In this document: positions 53,241 to 61,961 of the stretch, piece after piece
Position numbering within the stretch: the stretch's first letter is position 1
Layout of the letters: each line of letters begins with the position of its first letter
NCBI GenBank assembly: GCA_018829465.1
Contig: JAHJTN010000005.1
Span: 372,001 to 436,000, forward strand
DNA from: Bacteroidota bacterium
GTDB taxonomy: Bacteria; Bacteroidota; Bacteroidia; Flavobacteriales; Flavobacteriaceae
Length of the DNA: 64,000 nucleotides
Direction: 5' to 3'
Notes under the pieces: generated by a model
The model's database searches: none
Seen by the model: only the letters and a program-made list of their open reading frames with translations
What the model was told of the DNA's origin: nothing
Translations under genes and position numbers: made by a program

Positions 53241-54020
53241 ATGCAATTGGAAAGTGCGTTAGAAAAATTATCTCAGACCCGTAAAGGCTTTCATGACCAA
53301 CTTTTAAAACGAGGCAAAGTCATTTCGGGCATAAAAAATCTTGACAAAGCCCTGTTGGGATTTGATGTTCATCAGTCCTACACCTTAGTAGGCAGGCCCG
53401 GAAACCTTTTACATACTTTTACCGCAACCATTGCGAGCAACATCGATGTGCTTTACCATGCCCACCAAGTTATTTTAAAGCAAAAACCTCATGATAAAAA
53501 AGATGAATTAACGTTAAGGAGATATTGGCAATTTTTAGACCATTTTAAATTGGTCAACGACTATTCAGAAATTTTTGATATTCAAAACCTGCCAACACTG
53601 CAACGGAAACACGAGCCTGTTTTGTTGATAGCCGACATCAACCTGTTGACAGAAAACCAAATAAAAACCATTAAGGTCCTTTGCCAAAATTGGGAGCAAA
53701 ATAAAGTTTTGGTTTTTTTTCTGTTTCTCTTGAAGGAGGGAAGTACCGAACCCATAAGGATGGATGAGCTGCCACCCAAAATTACAAACCACTCGGATGT
53801 TATCATCTCGTTGTTTCGACCGGAATATTACAAAATTGACACTTGGGAGGATGGAACATCGACCCAAAACCAATTGGAATTCTCGGTTATAAAAAACTCC
53901 AGAGATTACCATCCCAAAGGCAAATTATGGATAGATGTGGAAAAGAAAAGGCTTAAATCGGAGCACTACTCTTTATTACAAAAATGGAGCAGAAAAATAC
54001 AAGAAAATACAGGTGGATAA
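53241..54020 (+). CDS. DnaB-like (SF4) protein with degenerate ATPase site
   Basis: A 259-residue protein that resembles only the C-terminal RecA-fold domain of replicative helicase DnaB. Aligned landmarks are ISGIKNLDKALLGFDVHQS (as in the DnaB linker-P-loop region), VGRPGNLLHTF at the P-loop, PVLLIADINLL at Walker B, SDVIISLFRPEYY, and LEFSVIKNSRDY followed by GKLWID. The P-loop has lost its GKT/S residues (NLLHT instead of xMGKT), so ATP binding and hydrolysis should be lost or altered. The N-terminal DnaB domain is missing. It could bind DnaB hexamers or phage helicases as an inactive subunit. It is controlled with the WYL gene's operator upstream. Confidence 0.68.
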   Translation: MQLESALEKLSQTRKGFHDQLLKRGKVISGIKNLDKALLGFDVHQSYTLVGRPGNLLHTFTATIASNIDVLYHAHQVILKQKPHDKKDELTLRRYWQFLDHFKLVNDYSEIFDIQNLPTLQRKHEPVLLIADINLLTENQIKTIKVLCQNWEQNKVLVFFLFLLKEGSTEPIRMDELPPKITNHSDVIISLFRPEYYKIDTWEDGTSTQNQLEFSVIKNSRDYHPKGKLWIDVEKKRLKSEHYSLLQKWSRKIQENTGG

Positions 54021-54189
54021 AAACGCACTGATTCCCGCACTAAGTTTATATGAGAATCTTTATTTGCTAATTCATGATAAAGACATTGCAAAATAACAAT
54101 GACACATCTTAACGGACTTGCATTTTAACCTTTTCAGCAATAGAATAATAAGATTATAGACAATAATTTAATAACCAAAAGTATTTTTT

Positions 54190-54840
54190 ATGGAAAAGAA
54201 AACATTATCGAATATTTTGGAAGGAAAGATCTTTCAAATTCCAGACTACCAAAGAGGTTATGCTTGGGAAGAAAAGCAATGGAAAGACTTTGTTCAAGAT
54301 ATTGATGCACTGATAGACGATAAAATTATAAGCCATTACACGGGGACTATTGTAATTTATCAACCGCGCAACAAACCAACCGAAAATTACGGAACAAAAA
54401 GACTTGAAGTCGCAGATGTTGTTCACGGACAGCAAAGATTAACAACTTGTAGCATTTACTTGTCCATCATCATCAAAGAACTCATCAAAATCGGTCAAGA
54501 CGGCTTTAATGCTAAAATCCCAATTTACCTTTATTCGGGGAGTAAAAGCAGGCTAAGACTAAACAACGACACCGCGGACTTTTATTTAGATTTAATTTCC
54601 AAAGGCGTTAGTAACCTGGAGGCGAGCGCTGTGCATCAAAAAAGGATTTACGATGCATACTGCTTTTTGAAGAATAATATTTCAGCACAATTGGCAAAAA
54701 AACTTGACAAGGGCGAAGATTATTTAAGAGATTTATTTGATGCCATAATCCGAAAGCTTAGTTTTTCTTTTTATCCCATCGAAGAAGAAAGCGAAATCGG
54801 AATGACCTTTGAGTTAATGAATTCAAGAGGGAAAAACTAA
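54190..54840 (+). pseudogene. Truncated DUF262 (GmrS/ParB-like NTPase) gene
   Basis: A 216-residue product containing only the N-terminal part of a DUF262 protein: the opening FQIPDYQRGYAW (residues 15-26) and the motif GQQRLTT (80-86). Full proteins have 500-700 residues; this one stops inside the conserved FELMNSRGK block, after which relatives continue. In addition, the Asp of the invariant DGQQR is His79 here. DUF262 proteins act in type IV restriction (GmrSD) and other phage-defence systems. The gene is likely a decayed defence component. About 130 bases of non-coding sequence follow before the next gene. Confidence 0.7.
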
Positions 54841-54971
54841 AGCAAATACTTTGAAAATAGAACATTTGCGACACTTAAACCCTACACAACAAAAAGTATA
54901 AATCCGGTGCATTGTTTAACTGAGTTGTGGTTTGGTGAATACTATTAGAACTAAAATAAATTTTAAACCTT

Positions 54972-55595
54972 ATGGTCAAAATACTAGCCTTTAACAACCT
55001 AAACGACAGCTCAGCACAAATTCTGAAATCTGTTTATAAAGATTGTAACAAGTATAAAAACAGGCATACGGCCTTTTTGTCAACGCGATTAAAACTGGAC
55101 GAATTTTTAGTGATAACCGAACAACAAGAAGCGCAATTGGTATATGATTTTACTGAGAAAACCGAAAAGGGAGGCCATTTAAACGCTTCCATTTCAATCC
55201 TTTTAAATTCTCTTCTGTTTTTAGATTTGCCCGATAAATCGCTTTACCGTGCCGACGACGGCGTTATAGATATTGCACACCTCCGCAAAATGATTATTCC
55301 TTTAAAATATCGCCATAAGGTAAAGGACATCTATATAGATAATTTTTATCAAGTTACCTGCAACTTAATGGGGAGGAATTTAGTTTGGGAGCCCAAGAAT
55401 ACAACAGATATAAAGGTTTGGAAGGACAGACAAATGGAATACAAAATGGCCTTATTATTTTACATGAGCAGAAAATTTGACCTCAACTTTTATATCGGTA
55501 TGGAGCAAACTTCACTCGAGCAAAAACCCAGACATATCAAAGGTCTTACCTTTGGCAATACCTTTGATATGGTAGATGAAATTGATTATCGATAA
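54972..55595 (+). CDS. Unknown island protein, family X member A
   Basis: A 207-residue cytosolic protein that I do not recognise. It aligns along its length with the product at 57248-57859: LDEFLVITEQQEAQLVYDF matches LSDFLRITGHKAEHLVYDY, GHLNASIS with SLLFLDL matches RYLNANIS with SLLFFDL, and MIIPL-KDIYIDNF-TCNL matches MLIPL-RNLYITNF-TFNL. It has no signal peptide, membrane helix or obvious catalytic motif. Two diverged copies flank a nuclease-like gene and its small neighbour in one island, so a role in defence or in a toxin-antitoxin type balance is possible. Confidence 0.6.
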   Translation: MVKILAFNNLNDSSAQILKSVYKDCNKYKNRHTAFLSTRLKLDEFLVITEQQEAQLVYDFTEKTEKGGHLNASISILLNSLLFLDLPDKSLYRADDGVIDIAHLRKMIIPLKYRHKVKDIYIDNFYQVTCNLMGRNLVWEPKNTTDIKVWKDRQMEYKMALLFYMSRKFDLNFYIGMEQTSLEQKPRHIKGLTFGNTFDMVDEIDYR

Positions 55596-55698
55596 AGCCA
55601 TGCAATGCCTTAGGCGTGCCAATTGTAGTGTAAAAAGATATTTTAAAGGCAATTTAAAAAAATAATAATTTTAACCCGTTGGGTGAAATAAGTAAATT

Positions 55699-56031
55699 AT
55701 GGAAGAAATAAAAATTGAACAGTTTATATTATCATATAACGGAGGAATTTACTCCATAGAATTTAATTTAGAAGGTGAAAATTTCATGATAAATGTGGAC
55801 ATATTACCAGAAAATTTAAATGAATTATGGAAAAAGGAAGGTTTTAATTCAGAACAAGAATCAGATCCTTTTATTTTGTATAAGCAAACATTCAAAGAGT
55901 CAATTTTAAAAATATCAGTTTTTCGAGATGATGACAATAAAATAGATGGATTTTTAACAACTGAATATGCAGATAATCTACAAGATAGAGGGATTTGCTT
56001 AATTTATTGCGAAGTTGAAAAAGCAAATTAA
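55699..56031 (+). CDS. Small protein paired with the PD-(D/E)XK gene
   Basis: A 110-residue acidic protein without a recognisable domain. It ends seven bases before the start of the PD-(D/E)XK gene, so the two are co-translated. Size, acidity and tight coupling fit an antitoxin or immunity partner for a nuclease, but a simple accessory subunit is equally possible. The sequence is AT-rich, like the nuclease gene and unlike the M14 gene upstream. Confidence 0.6.
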   Translation: MEEIKIEQFILSYNGGIYSIEFNLEGENFMINVDILPENLNELWKKEGFNSEQESDPFILYKQTFKESILKISVFRDDDNKIDGFLTTEYADNLQDRGICLIYCEVEKAN

Positions 56032-56038
56032 ATAAACT

Positions 56039-57208
56039 ATGGAATCAAATATTCGAACAATTGAAACACTACTGAGTCAAGTTGCAACCATATCAGATAG
56101 TTATGAAAAAGTGGCACAAGCCACAGGAGATAATTTTAATATTTTTACTGTACTAAGGATTGAGCATTATGAAGAACAAACACACTCTCGATTCATTGCA
56201 GAACTGTTAAATCCGAAAGGCAGTCATGGATTTGGAAGTGTTTTTTTAAATGAATTTTTAAATGAATTGGGAGAGAAAAATCATATTAAAACTGAAAGTG
56301 CAAATGTTTATGTAGAAAAAAGTATTGGTCCGAGAGATGACTTGAAGCGTACAGGAGGTAAAATTGATATTCTAATTGAAGATGATGAATCAAAAAGGAT
56401 TATCATTGAGAATAAGATATATGCGACCGAACAAGAAAACCAACTAGAAAGGTATCACAATTTTGATAAGAGTGCGAAATTGTTATATTTAACATTATAC
56501 GGTGAACTGAGTGAGAGTGAATTTGATGAAAAAAATTATATACCTATTTCATATTCAGAGTTCATCATTAACTGGCTTGAAAGATGCCAAAAAATAGCAG
56601 TTGAAAATCCTGTTGTAAGAGAAACCATCAAACAATATAAAAACCTGGTAAAAAAATTAACTAATCAAAATATAAATAATGAAATGAATAAAGAAATTTT
56701 AAAACTAATTACAGGTAGTGAGCGTTACTTCGACTCATTTATTCAATTGAATGGGTTAAACGTCAGAGACGAGATTATTAATAATACTATAAAACCAATT
56801 TTAAAAGAAGTAGCAAATAAATACAATTTAAAATATGAAATACACCTAGGAAAGTGGTCATGTTTTGGCTTTGGAAATGATAAAATAAAAGAAAAAAACA
56901 TCCATGATTTATTATTTAGCTCAAGCACTGCTATTGGCTTTACTAATATAGTTTATGGTTTTAGGCCATTAAATGAAAGTGAAAGAAATAAAGAAATTGA
57001 AGATAAAATAAAAGTATTGTTCAGCGAAAAGTTTGAAACCTATCAAGGAAATGGATATCAAAATTGGATTGCGTTAGGATTTTTTGACCCCTACAGAAAC
57101 TGGGAAGATTTAAAAGTCTTGAAAGATATATATTTTGACAGTGAAAAATTCAAAACTAACATAGATGAAAAAATAGGAGGAATGTTGGAGATAGTAGATA
57201 AATTATAA
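56039..57208 (+). CDS. PD-(D/E)XK nuclease family protein (PDDEXK_4)
   Basis: A 389-residue protein with the PDDEXK_4 layout. The N-terminal family block (NIFTVLRIEHYEEQTHSRF, then ELLNPKGSHGFG) is followed by the catalytic core: Asp110 in GGKIDILIED, Glu124 and Lys126 in IIIENKI, and Gln135 in EQENQLERYH. The D-ExK-Q set is complete, so metal-dependent nuclease activity is likely. The C-terminal 180 residues are unassigned and may bind the target. Proteins of this family are found in defence islands, with few characterised members. It follows a 110-residue gene by seven bases. Confidence 0.83.
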   Translation: MESNIRTIETLLSQVATISDSYEKVAQATGDNFNIFTVLRIEHYEEQTHSRFIAELLNPKGSHGFGSVFLNEFLNELGEKNHIKTESANVYVEKSIGPRDDLKRTGGKIDILIEDDESKRIIIENKIYATEQENQLERYHNFDKSAKLLYLTLYGELSESEFDEKNYIPISYSEFIINWLERCQKIAVENPVVRETIKQYKNLVKKLTNQNINNEMNKEILKLITGSERYFDSFIQLNGLNVRDEIINNTIKPILKEVANKYNLKYEIHLGKWSCFGFGNDKIKEKNIHDLLFSSSTAIGFTNIVYGFRPLNESERNKEIEDKIKVLFSEKFETYQGNGYQNWIALGFFDPYRNWEDLKVLKDIYFDSEKFKTNIDEKIGGMLEIVDKL

Positions 57209-57247
57209 AGTCTAAATTCCCATTAGGTCTAAATTTAATACACTACC

Positions 57248-57859
57248 ATGATTAAACTATCAACCTCCCATAACCCCAAAAAACAAGCCGAAAAAACACT
57301 CCAACACCTCTATAAACGCTGTACAGAACACCCAAACAGCAATACTTTGTTGGTTTCAAAAGACCTTTCCTTGTCCGATTTTCTGCGTATCACCGGGCAT
57401 AAAGCGGAACACTTGGTGTACGACTATACCGGCATTTCCAAAAATGGCCGCTACCTAAACGCCAACATATCTTTACCGCTGTCCTCTTTGTTGTTTTTCG
57501 ACCTGTTCGACCTAAGTTTTTTTAATGACCAAGCCGAAGATGGAAATTTAGAAAACTTTCAAGTACAGCAAATGGTGTTGCAACACCTCAACAAGCCACC
57601 CGAAATACAACCTCCCTTTCACATAGTTCGCCTCCGAAAAAATTTACATGTAAACAGCCTGGAGCAAATGTTGATCCCGCTCACTCAAAAATACAACCTG
57701 CGCAATCTCTACATCACCAACTTCAACGACCTCACGTTCAACCTATGGGCAGGGCAAACTCACTCAAAAATGGCAAAACTTGAGGCAATCTGCGAAGCCT
57801 TAAACCTTAACGTCCACGTTTGGATAAACGAAGACCAAAACGAGCAACTAAAAAATTAG
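57248..57859 (+). CDS. Unknown island protein, family X member B
   Basis: A 203-residue cytosolic protein homologous to the product at 54972-55595 (see shared blocks DFLRIT, HLVYDYT, YLNANIS, SLLFFDL, IPL, YITNF). Compared with member A it has an insert around residues 92-127 (DQAEDGNLENFQ and following). Its stop codon lies one base before the right direct repeat, so it marks the end of the island cargo. Its base composition is less AT-rich than that of the nuclease gene before it, so the two may have entered the island separately. Confidence 0.6.
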   Translation: MIKLSTSHNPKKQAEKTLQHLYKRCTEHPNSNTLLVSKDLSLSDFLRITGHKAEHLVYDYTGISKNGRYLNANISLPLSSLLFFDLFDLSFFNDQAEDGNLENFQVQQMVLQHLNKPPEIQPPFHIVRLRKNLHVNSLEQMLIPLTQKYNLRNLYITNFNDLTFNLWAGQTHSKMAKLEAICEALNLNVHVWINEDQNEQLKN

Positions 57860-57860
57860 C

Positions 57861-57909
57861 ACAAAACCTTCCTAAACGCCTTGTTTTTCGGCTCGCTTAT
57901 TTCATCGGA
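57861..57909 (+). repeat. Right 49-bp direct repeat (displaced M14 3' end)
   Basis: Identical to 52214-52262. It keeps the reading frame of the M14 C-terminus through to GAA TAA, but has no upstream coding region, so it is the orphan end left by insertion. Confidence 0.9.
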
Positions 57910-57977
57910 ATAAAAGTTGTTACATACCATAGCCGGCACGACAATAGTCACTTGAATACCATCAAAGAGGATGATAC

Positions 57978-59030
57978 CTAGTCAACCGCTTTGATAATAT
58001 GCACATACACAGGAAAGTGATCGCTGTACCCGCCCGTATAGCCACCATCGGCATAACTTCTAAATGGATAACCTTTATACCTGCCGGTTTTGGCAATGAG
58101 ATAAGATGCGTTAAAAATGCCGGCTTTGTAGTATCGATAACTTGAAAAATCTTTACCCAACAAAGAACCGGACATTATAATTTGATCAAAAATGTTCCAA
58201 CTGTCTCTATAGCCCAATGTCCCCATCCCCTTTTTGAGCATGTTAGCCATCGGGTTGTACAAATCTGTCGAATCAAGACCCTCTTGTTCAGATTTCGCAT
58301 TCAGCACCTCTCTGATGCTTTCATTGGTAGGGTCGTCGTTAAAATCGCCCATGGTCATAATCTTGGCTTGCGGGTCTATTTTAATCAGAGAATCTATAAT
58401 TTTTTTATTGAGCGATGCGGCCGCCAAACGTTTGCTTCTGCTTCGTTGTTCCCCACCGCTGCGCGAAGGCCAATGGTTGACAATAAAGTGGAAGGTTTCT
58501 CCCTCAAGCTTACCAGATACCAAAAGTTGATCGCGCGTGTAATCGCGGTCTGTAGGATCGTCGTTGTCATAAAGTTCCAAAAAATGTTTGGAAAAATGCT
58601 CCGGGGCAAACAGATGTCTTTGGTAAAGTAAAGCTACATCTATACCGCGCTCATCGGGCGAATCGAAGTGAATGATACCATAATTATACGGCAACAATTG
58701 GGGCTCTTTCACCAAGTCTTCCAAAACAAAGCGGTTTTCAATCTCAGACAGACCAATGACCACAGGTGCGTTTTTGGTGAAGTCGCTGCCTATATCGGCT
58801 ATCACTTTGGCCGTTTTTGCCAATTTATCGCGATAAATCTTATAAGTCCACTTGTCCCTCCCGTCCGGGGTTCGGTCATCGTCAAAAGTGAGCGGATCGT
58901 TGATGGTATCAAACAAGTTTTCAACGTTGTAAAAAGCGATGGTATGCGCTTTAAACTGTTTCTGCGCATAGATAGGCATCACCATCCAAAAACACATAAA
59001 CACAAAAGCAATGGATTTGTTTATAGTCAT
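57978..59030 (-). CDS. Exported endonuclease/exonuclease/phosphatase family protein
   Basis: A 350-residue protein with signal peptide (SIAFVFMCFWMVMPIYAQ) and a complete EEP (DNase I-like) domain: Asn and Glu metal site in AFYNVENLFDT and IGLSEIENRF, catalytic His in NHWPSRSGG, MGDFNDDPTNES, and the terminal SDHFPVYVH. It should cleave nucleic acids or phosphoesters outside the cytoplasm. It is divergent from a TonB receptor and a DUF5689 lipoprotein, a grouping that fits scavenging of nucleic acids or organophosphate. A promoter box (CAAAAGTA on the plus strand, 59088-59095) lies 58 bases upstream. Confidence 0.9.
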   Translation of the reverse strand: MTINKSIAFVFMCFWMVMPIYAQKQFKAHTIAFYNVENLFDTINDPLTFDDDRTPDGRDKWTYKIYRDKLAKTAKVIADIGSDFTKNAPVVIGLSEIENRFVLEDLVKEPQLLPYNYGIIHFDSPDERGIDVALLYQRHLFAPEHFSKHFLELYDNDDPTDRDYTRDQLLVSGKLEGETFHFIVNHWPSRSGGEQRSRSKRLAAASLNKKIIDSLIKIDPQAKIMTMGDFNDDPTNESIREVLNAKSEQEGLDSTDLYNPMANMLKKGMGTLGYRDSWNIFDQIIMSGSLLGKDFSSYRYYKAGIFNASYLIAKTGRYKGYPFRSYADGGYTGGYSDHFPVYVHIIKAVD

Positions 59031-59087
59031 TGTTATTAAATGATTAGTATTGAATTAAAATTAAATGAAATATCAAAAATATCGCTT

Positions 59088-59095
59088 CAAAAGTA
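59088..59095 (-). promoter_or_regulatory. Predicted -7 box of the exported nuclease gene
   Basis: The minus strand reads TACTTTTG, matching TAnnTTTG, 58 bases upstream of the nuclease start in the divergent gap. Confidence 0.5.
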
Positions 59096-59116
59096 AAAAT
59101 TTATATTTCTAAATAG

Positions 59117-59124
59117 TACATTTG
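59117..59124 (+). promoter_or_regulatory. Predicted -7 box of the TonB receptor gene
   Basis: TACATTTG matches TAnnTTTG, 50 bases upstream of the receptor start. Two TTAACAT direct repeats (59130-59136 and 59146-59152) follow it in the leader. Confidence 0.5.
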
Positions 59125-59174
59125 TTTCATTAACATAAGTTTTTGTTAACATTGACTTTTTTTTAAAACAATTT

Positions 59175-61943
59175 ATGCGATTAAAACTATTACACCTAAC
59201 CATCCTGGCATTTTTTCTCACGTCAATCGTTACTGCTCAGAATCTGAATTCGGTAAGCGGAACCATTGTTGACAGCAACACAAACACGCCGCTTTCCGGT
59301 GTGCAAATCAGTGTAGAAAACCTGACCATAAGCGTACAAACAGACGCCAACGGAACCTTCATGTTGCGAGATCTTCCCGTAGGAGAACACGTGCTCGTGA
59401 TCAGTTTTGCACGCTATTTGGAAAAGAGAATGCCCATAACCGTGACAGAAACCTCCGAATTGATTTTGGGCAATATTCCGATGGAATTCAACATCACCCA
59501 AGAAGTGGTGACCAACCTCATCTCGCTCACAGAAGACGACTTGAACGAAGACAACAGCGGATCGGAAAACACCGCCGGGCTGTTGCAATCTTCCCGAGAT
59601 GCCTTTCTGAATGCCGCCGCGTTTAATTTTGGCCAAGCGCGTTTTCGGGCGCGCGGCTACGATTCGCAAAACGGTGCTGTCCTTATTAACGGCTTACCCA
59701 TGAACAAGCTATTGGACGGACGACCACAATGGAACAACTGGGGCGGTCTGAATGATGTAACGCGCAACCAGGAATTTACCCTAGGCCTGTCGCCCTCAGA
59801 GTATGCTTTTGGCGATATTTTGGGAACTACAAATATAAATACGCGCGCTTCGCAACTTCGCAAAGGTGCTCGGGTAACTACCTCTGCCACCAACAGAAAC
59901 TACAACGGCAGGGTAATGGCAACTTACAATTCGGGAGTTACCAAAGACGGATGGGCCTACAGCGTTTCGGCAGCCAGAAGATGGGCGGAAGACGCACATT
60001 TTGACGGCACTTTCTACGATGCAAACTCATTCTTTCTGGGCGTTGAAAAAATTTTTAACACCAAACATGCCCTGAATTTTTCTTCGTTCTACACGCCCAA
60101 CAGAAGGGGGCGAAATTCACCAAACACAGACGAAGTCACCGATTTGACTGACTATAAATACAATTCCTATTGGGGTTATCAGAATGGCGACAAACGCAAT
60201 TCAAGGGTCAGAGAGGTGGAAGAGCCCGTTTTTATGCTCAACCACTATTGGAAACTGACCGATAATACCCAGCTCAATACCAATGTTTCCTATCAATTCG
60301 GAAAAATTGGCAGCAGCCGTTTGGAAAACTCCAACGCCAACACTGCCGATCCGGTAAACTTTAGGTTGTTGCCTTCTTTTTTTCTGAACATCAACAACAA
60401 CTCCATTGACGGAACGGTGAATCCTGACTTTGCCAATGCAGAAAGAAACCGCGTACGCTTTTTGGAAAACCCACAAATTGACTGGCTTCGATTGTTTGAA
60501 GAAAACGCAGCCACCGGAAACGGCGAAAGTGTACATATTCTATTTGAAGACCGGATCGATGACCGCTTGTTTGCTGCCAACACCATCCTCAGTTCTCAAC
60601 TTACCGATAAAGTAAGACTTAACGCAGGTGCCACCTACAGACATCTCGATTCCGATAATTTTGCACACGTTTTAGACTTGCTCGGCGGACAGTTCTTCTC
60701 AGACATCGACGATTTTTCAACCGGCGATGCCCGCCAAAGTGATTTAAACAACCCCAACAGACGCGTAGGTGTTGACGACAGGTTTGCCTATAATTACGAA
60801 ATTGAGTCCAATAGCTTTGAAAGTTTTGCCCAAGTACAAGCCGCTCTTGGAAATTTCGACATCTTCGCAGCCGCCAACATCGGATATACAGACTACCAAA
60901 GAAACGGTCTTTTTAGAAATGGCCGCAACCCAAACAACTCATTCGGTAAGAGCGAAAAAATTGACTTTACTACTTATGGTGTGAAAGGAGGAATCACTTA
61001 CAAACTTGCACGTCACGCCATTTCGGCCAACATCGGTTATCTGACCAAGCCACCGACCATTAGAAACAGTTTTAACAATGCACGCGTAAACAACGAAATT
61101 GTACAAGGCATTGATGAGGAAAAGATATTTACATCTGATCTCAACTACGTCATCCGTACCGGAAAATTAAGAGCCCGACTTACAGGCTACTACACAACCT
61201 TTAAGGATGCCACGGAGATTTCATTCTTTTTTGCCGATTTTGGCGGCACCGGAAACGATTTTTTCTCGGAAGTTGTTACAGGTATCGACAAGGAAAACTA
61301 CGGTCTGGAATTCGGATTTGAATACCAACTTACACCAACTATCGAAATTAACGGCGCAGCCGCTCTTGGCCAATATACATTTAGCGACAACGCCAATCTC
61401 GTATTGAACACCGAAGAAGAAGCCATCGGTGCCCGAGATTTGGGAACCACTTTTATCAAAGACTTCAAAGTGGCCGGATCTCCACAAACAGCACTTTCGT
61501 TTGGTGCAGAATACCGCAGCCCTAAGTTTTGGTGGGTAGGAGCCGATATCAATTTTATAGGCGATAATTATATAGACATCGCACCCGTACTCAGAACAGA
61601 ACAGTTTTTTGTAAACCCCGATGACCCGGACGGATTTCCTTTTCCGGAGGCCACACCAGAAAAAGCGCGTGACCTGCTCAAGCAAGAACGCTTCGACGAT
61701 TTCTTAATGGTCAATGCCGTAGTGGGTAAAACTTGGCGGGTAAAAGGCTATTTTATTGGCCTCACGGCGAGTGTGAATAACCTCTTTGACGAAATATTTA
61801 AAACCGGTGGCTTTGAACAATCTCGCGCTGCCAACTTTCGAGAACTCAATGCGGACAATCTGAACGGTACGCCGTCTTTCGGTCCCAGATATTTTTACGG
61901 CTTCGGCCGCACCTATTTTGTGAACCTTTACGTCTCTTTTTAA
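59175..61943 (+). CDS. TonB-dependent receptor (with DUF5689 partner)
   Basis: A 922-residue TonB-dependent receptor. Signal peptide (LTILAFFLTSIVTAQ), carboxypeptidase-like domain (VSGTIVDSNTNTPLSGVQI), plug (FRARGYDSQNGAVLING, DILGTTNINTRAS) and a barrel ending in GFGRTYFVNLYVSF. It is followed after six bases by the DUF5689 lipoprotein gene, in the manner of SusC/SusD-like pairs, and is divergent from an exported nuclease. This suggests uptake of nucleic-acid-derived oligomers or phosphate compounds. The substrate is inferred only from context. Confidence 0.92.
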   Translation: MRLKLLHLTILAFFLTSIVTAQNLNSVSGTIVDSNTNTPLSGVQISVENLTISVQTDANGTFMLRDLPVGEHVLVISFARYLEKRMPITVTETSELILGNIPMEFNITQEVVTNLISLTEDDLNEDNSGSENTAGLLQSSRDAFLNAAAFNFGQARFRARGYDSQNGAVLINGLPMNKLLDGRPQWNNWGGLNDVTRNQEFTLGLSPSEYAFGDILGTTNINTRASQLRKGARVTTSATNRNYNGRVMATYNSGVTKDGWAYSVSAARRWAEDAHFDGTFYDANSFFLGVEKIFNTKHALNFSSFYTPNRRGRNSPNTDEVTDLTDYKYNSYWGYQNGDKRNSRVREVEEPVFMLNHYWKLTDNTQLNTNVSYQFGKIGSSRLENSNANTADPVNFRLLPSFFLNINNNSIDGTVNPDFANAERNRVRFLENPQIDWLRLFEENAATGNGESVHILFEDRIDDRLFAANTILSSQLTDKVRLNAGATYRHLDSDNFAHVLDLLGGQFFSDIDDFSTGDARQSDLNNPNRRVGVDDRFAYNYEIESNSFESFAQVQAALGNFDIFAAANIGYTDYQRNGLFRNGRNPNNSFGKSEKIDFTTYGVKGGITYKLARHAISANIGYLTKPPTIRNSFNNARVNNEIVQGIDEEKIFTSDLNYVIRTGKLRARLTGYYTTFKDATEISFFFADFGGTGNDFFSEVVTGIDKENYGLEFGFEYQLTPTIEINGAAALGQYTFSDNANLVLNTEEEAIGARDLGTTFIKDFKVAGSPQTALSFGAEYRSPKFWWVGADINFIGDNYIDIAPVLRTEQFFVNPDDPDGFPFPEATPEKARDLLKQERFDDFLMVNAVVGKTWRVKGYFIGLTASVNNLFDEIFKTGGFEQSRAANFRELNADNLNGTPSFGPRYFYGFGRTYFVNLYVSF

Positions 61944-61961
61944 TCTGTAATGCTATTTAAA

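Larger units (their letters stand above)
52214..57909. mobile_element. 5.6-kb genomic island bounded by 49-bp direct repeats
   Basis: The segment between two perfect 49-bp direct repeats (52214-52262 and 57861-57909) holds seven plus-strand genes of accessory type, with AT-rich stretches unlike the flanking genes. The left repeat is the end of the M14 coding region. The right repeat also encodes the same C-terminal residues in the same frame and is followed by GAA TAA where the left has GAG TAG, as expected for the displaced original 3' end. This is the pattern of site-specific insertion with restoration of the target gene. No integrase, transposase or relaxase is present, so mobility must depend on another element or has been lost. 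Confidence 0.75.

Noticed and set aside
52214-57909. A tyrosine or serine recombinase that could move the island
   Set aside because: None of the island proteins has recombinase motifs (no R-H-R-Y set, no resolvase N-domain). The DnaB-like gene was considered and does not fit. The island is called from its repeats only.
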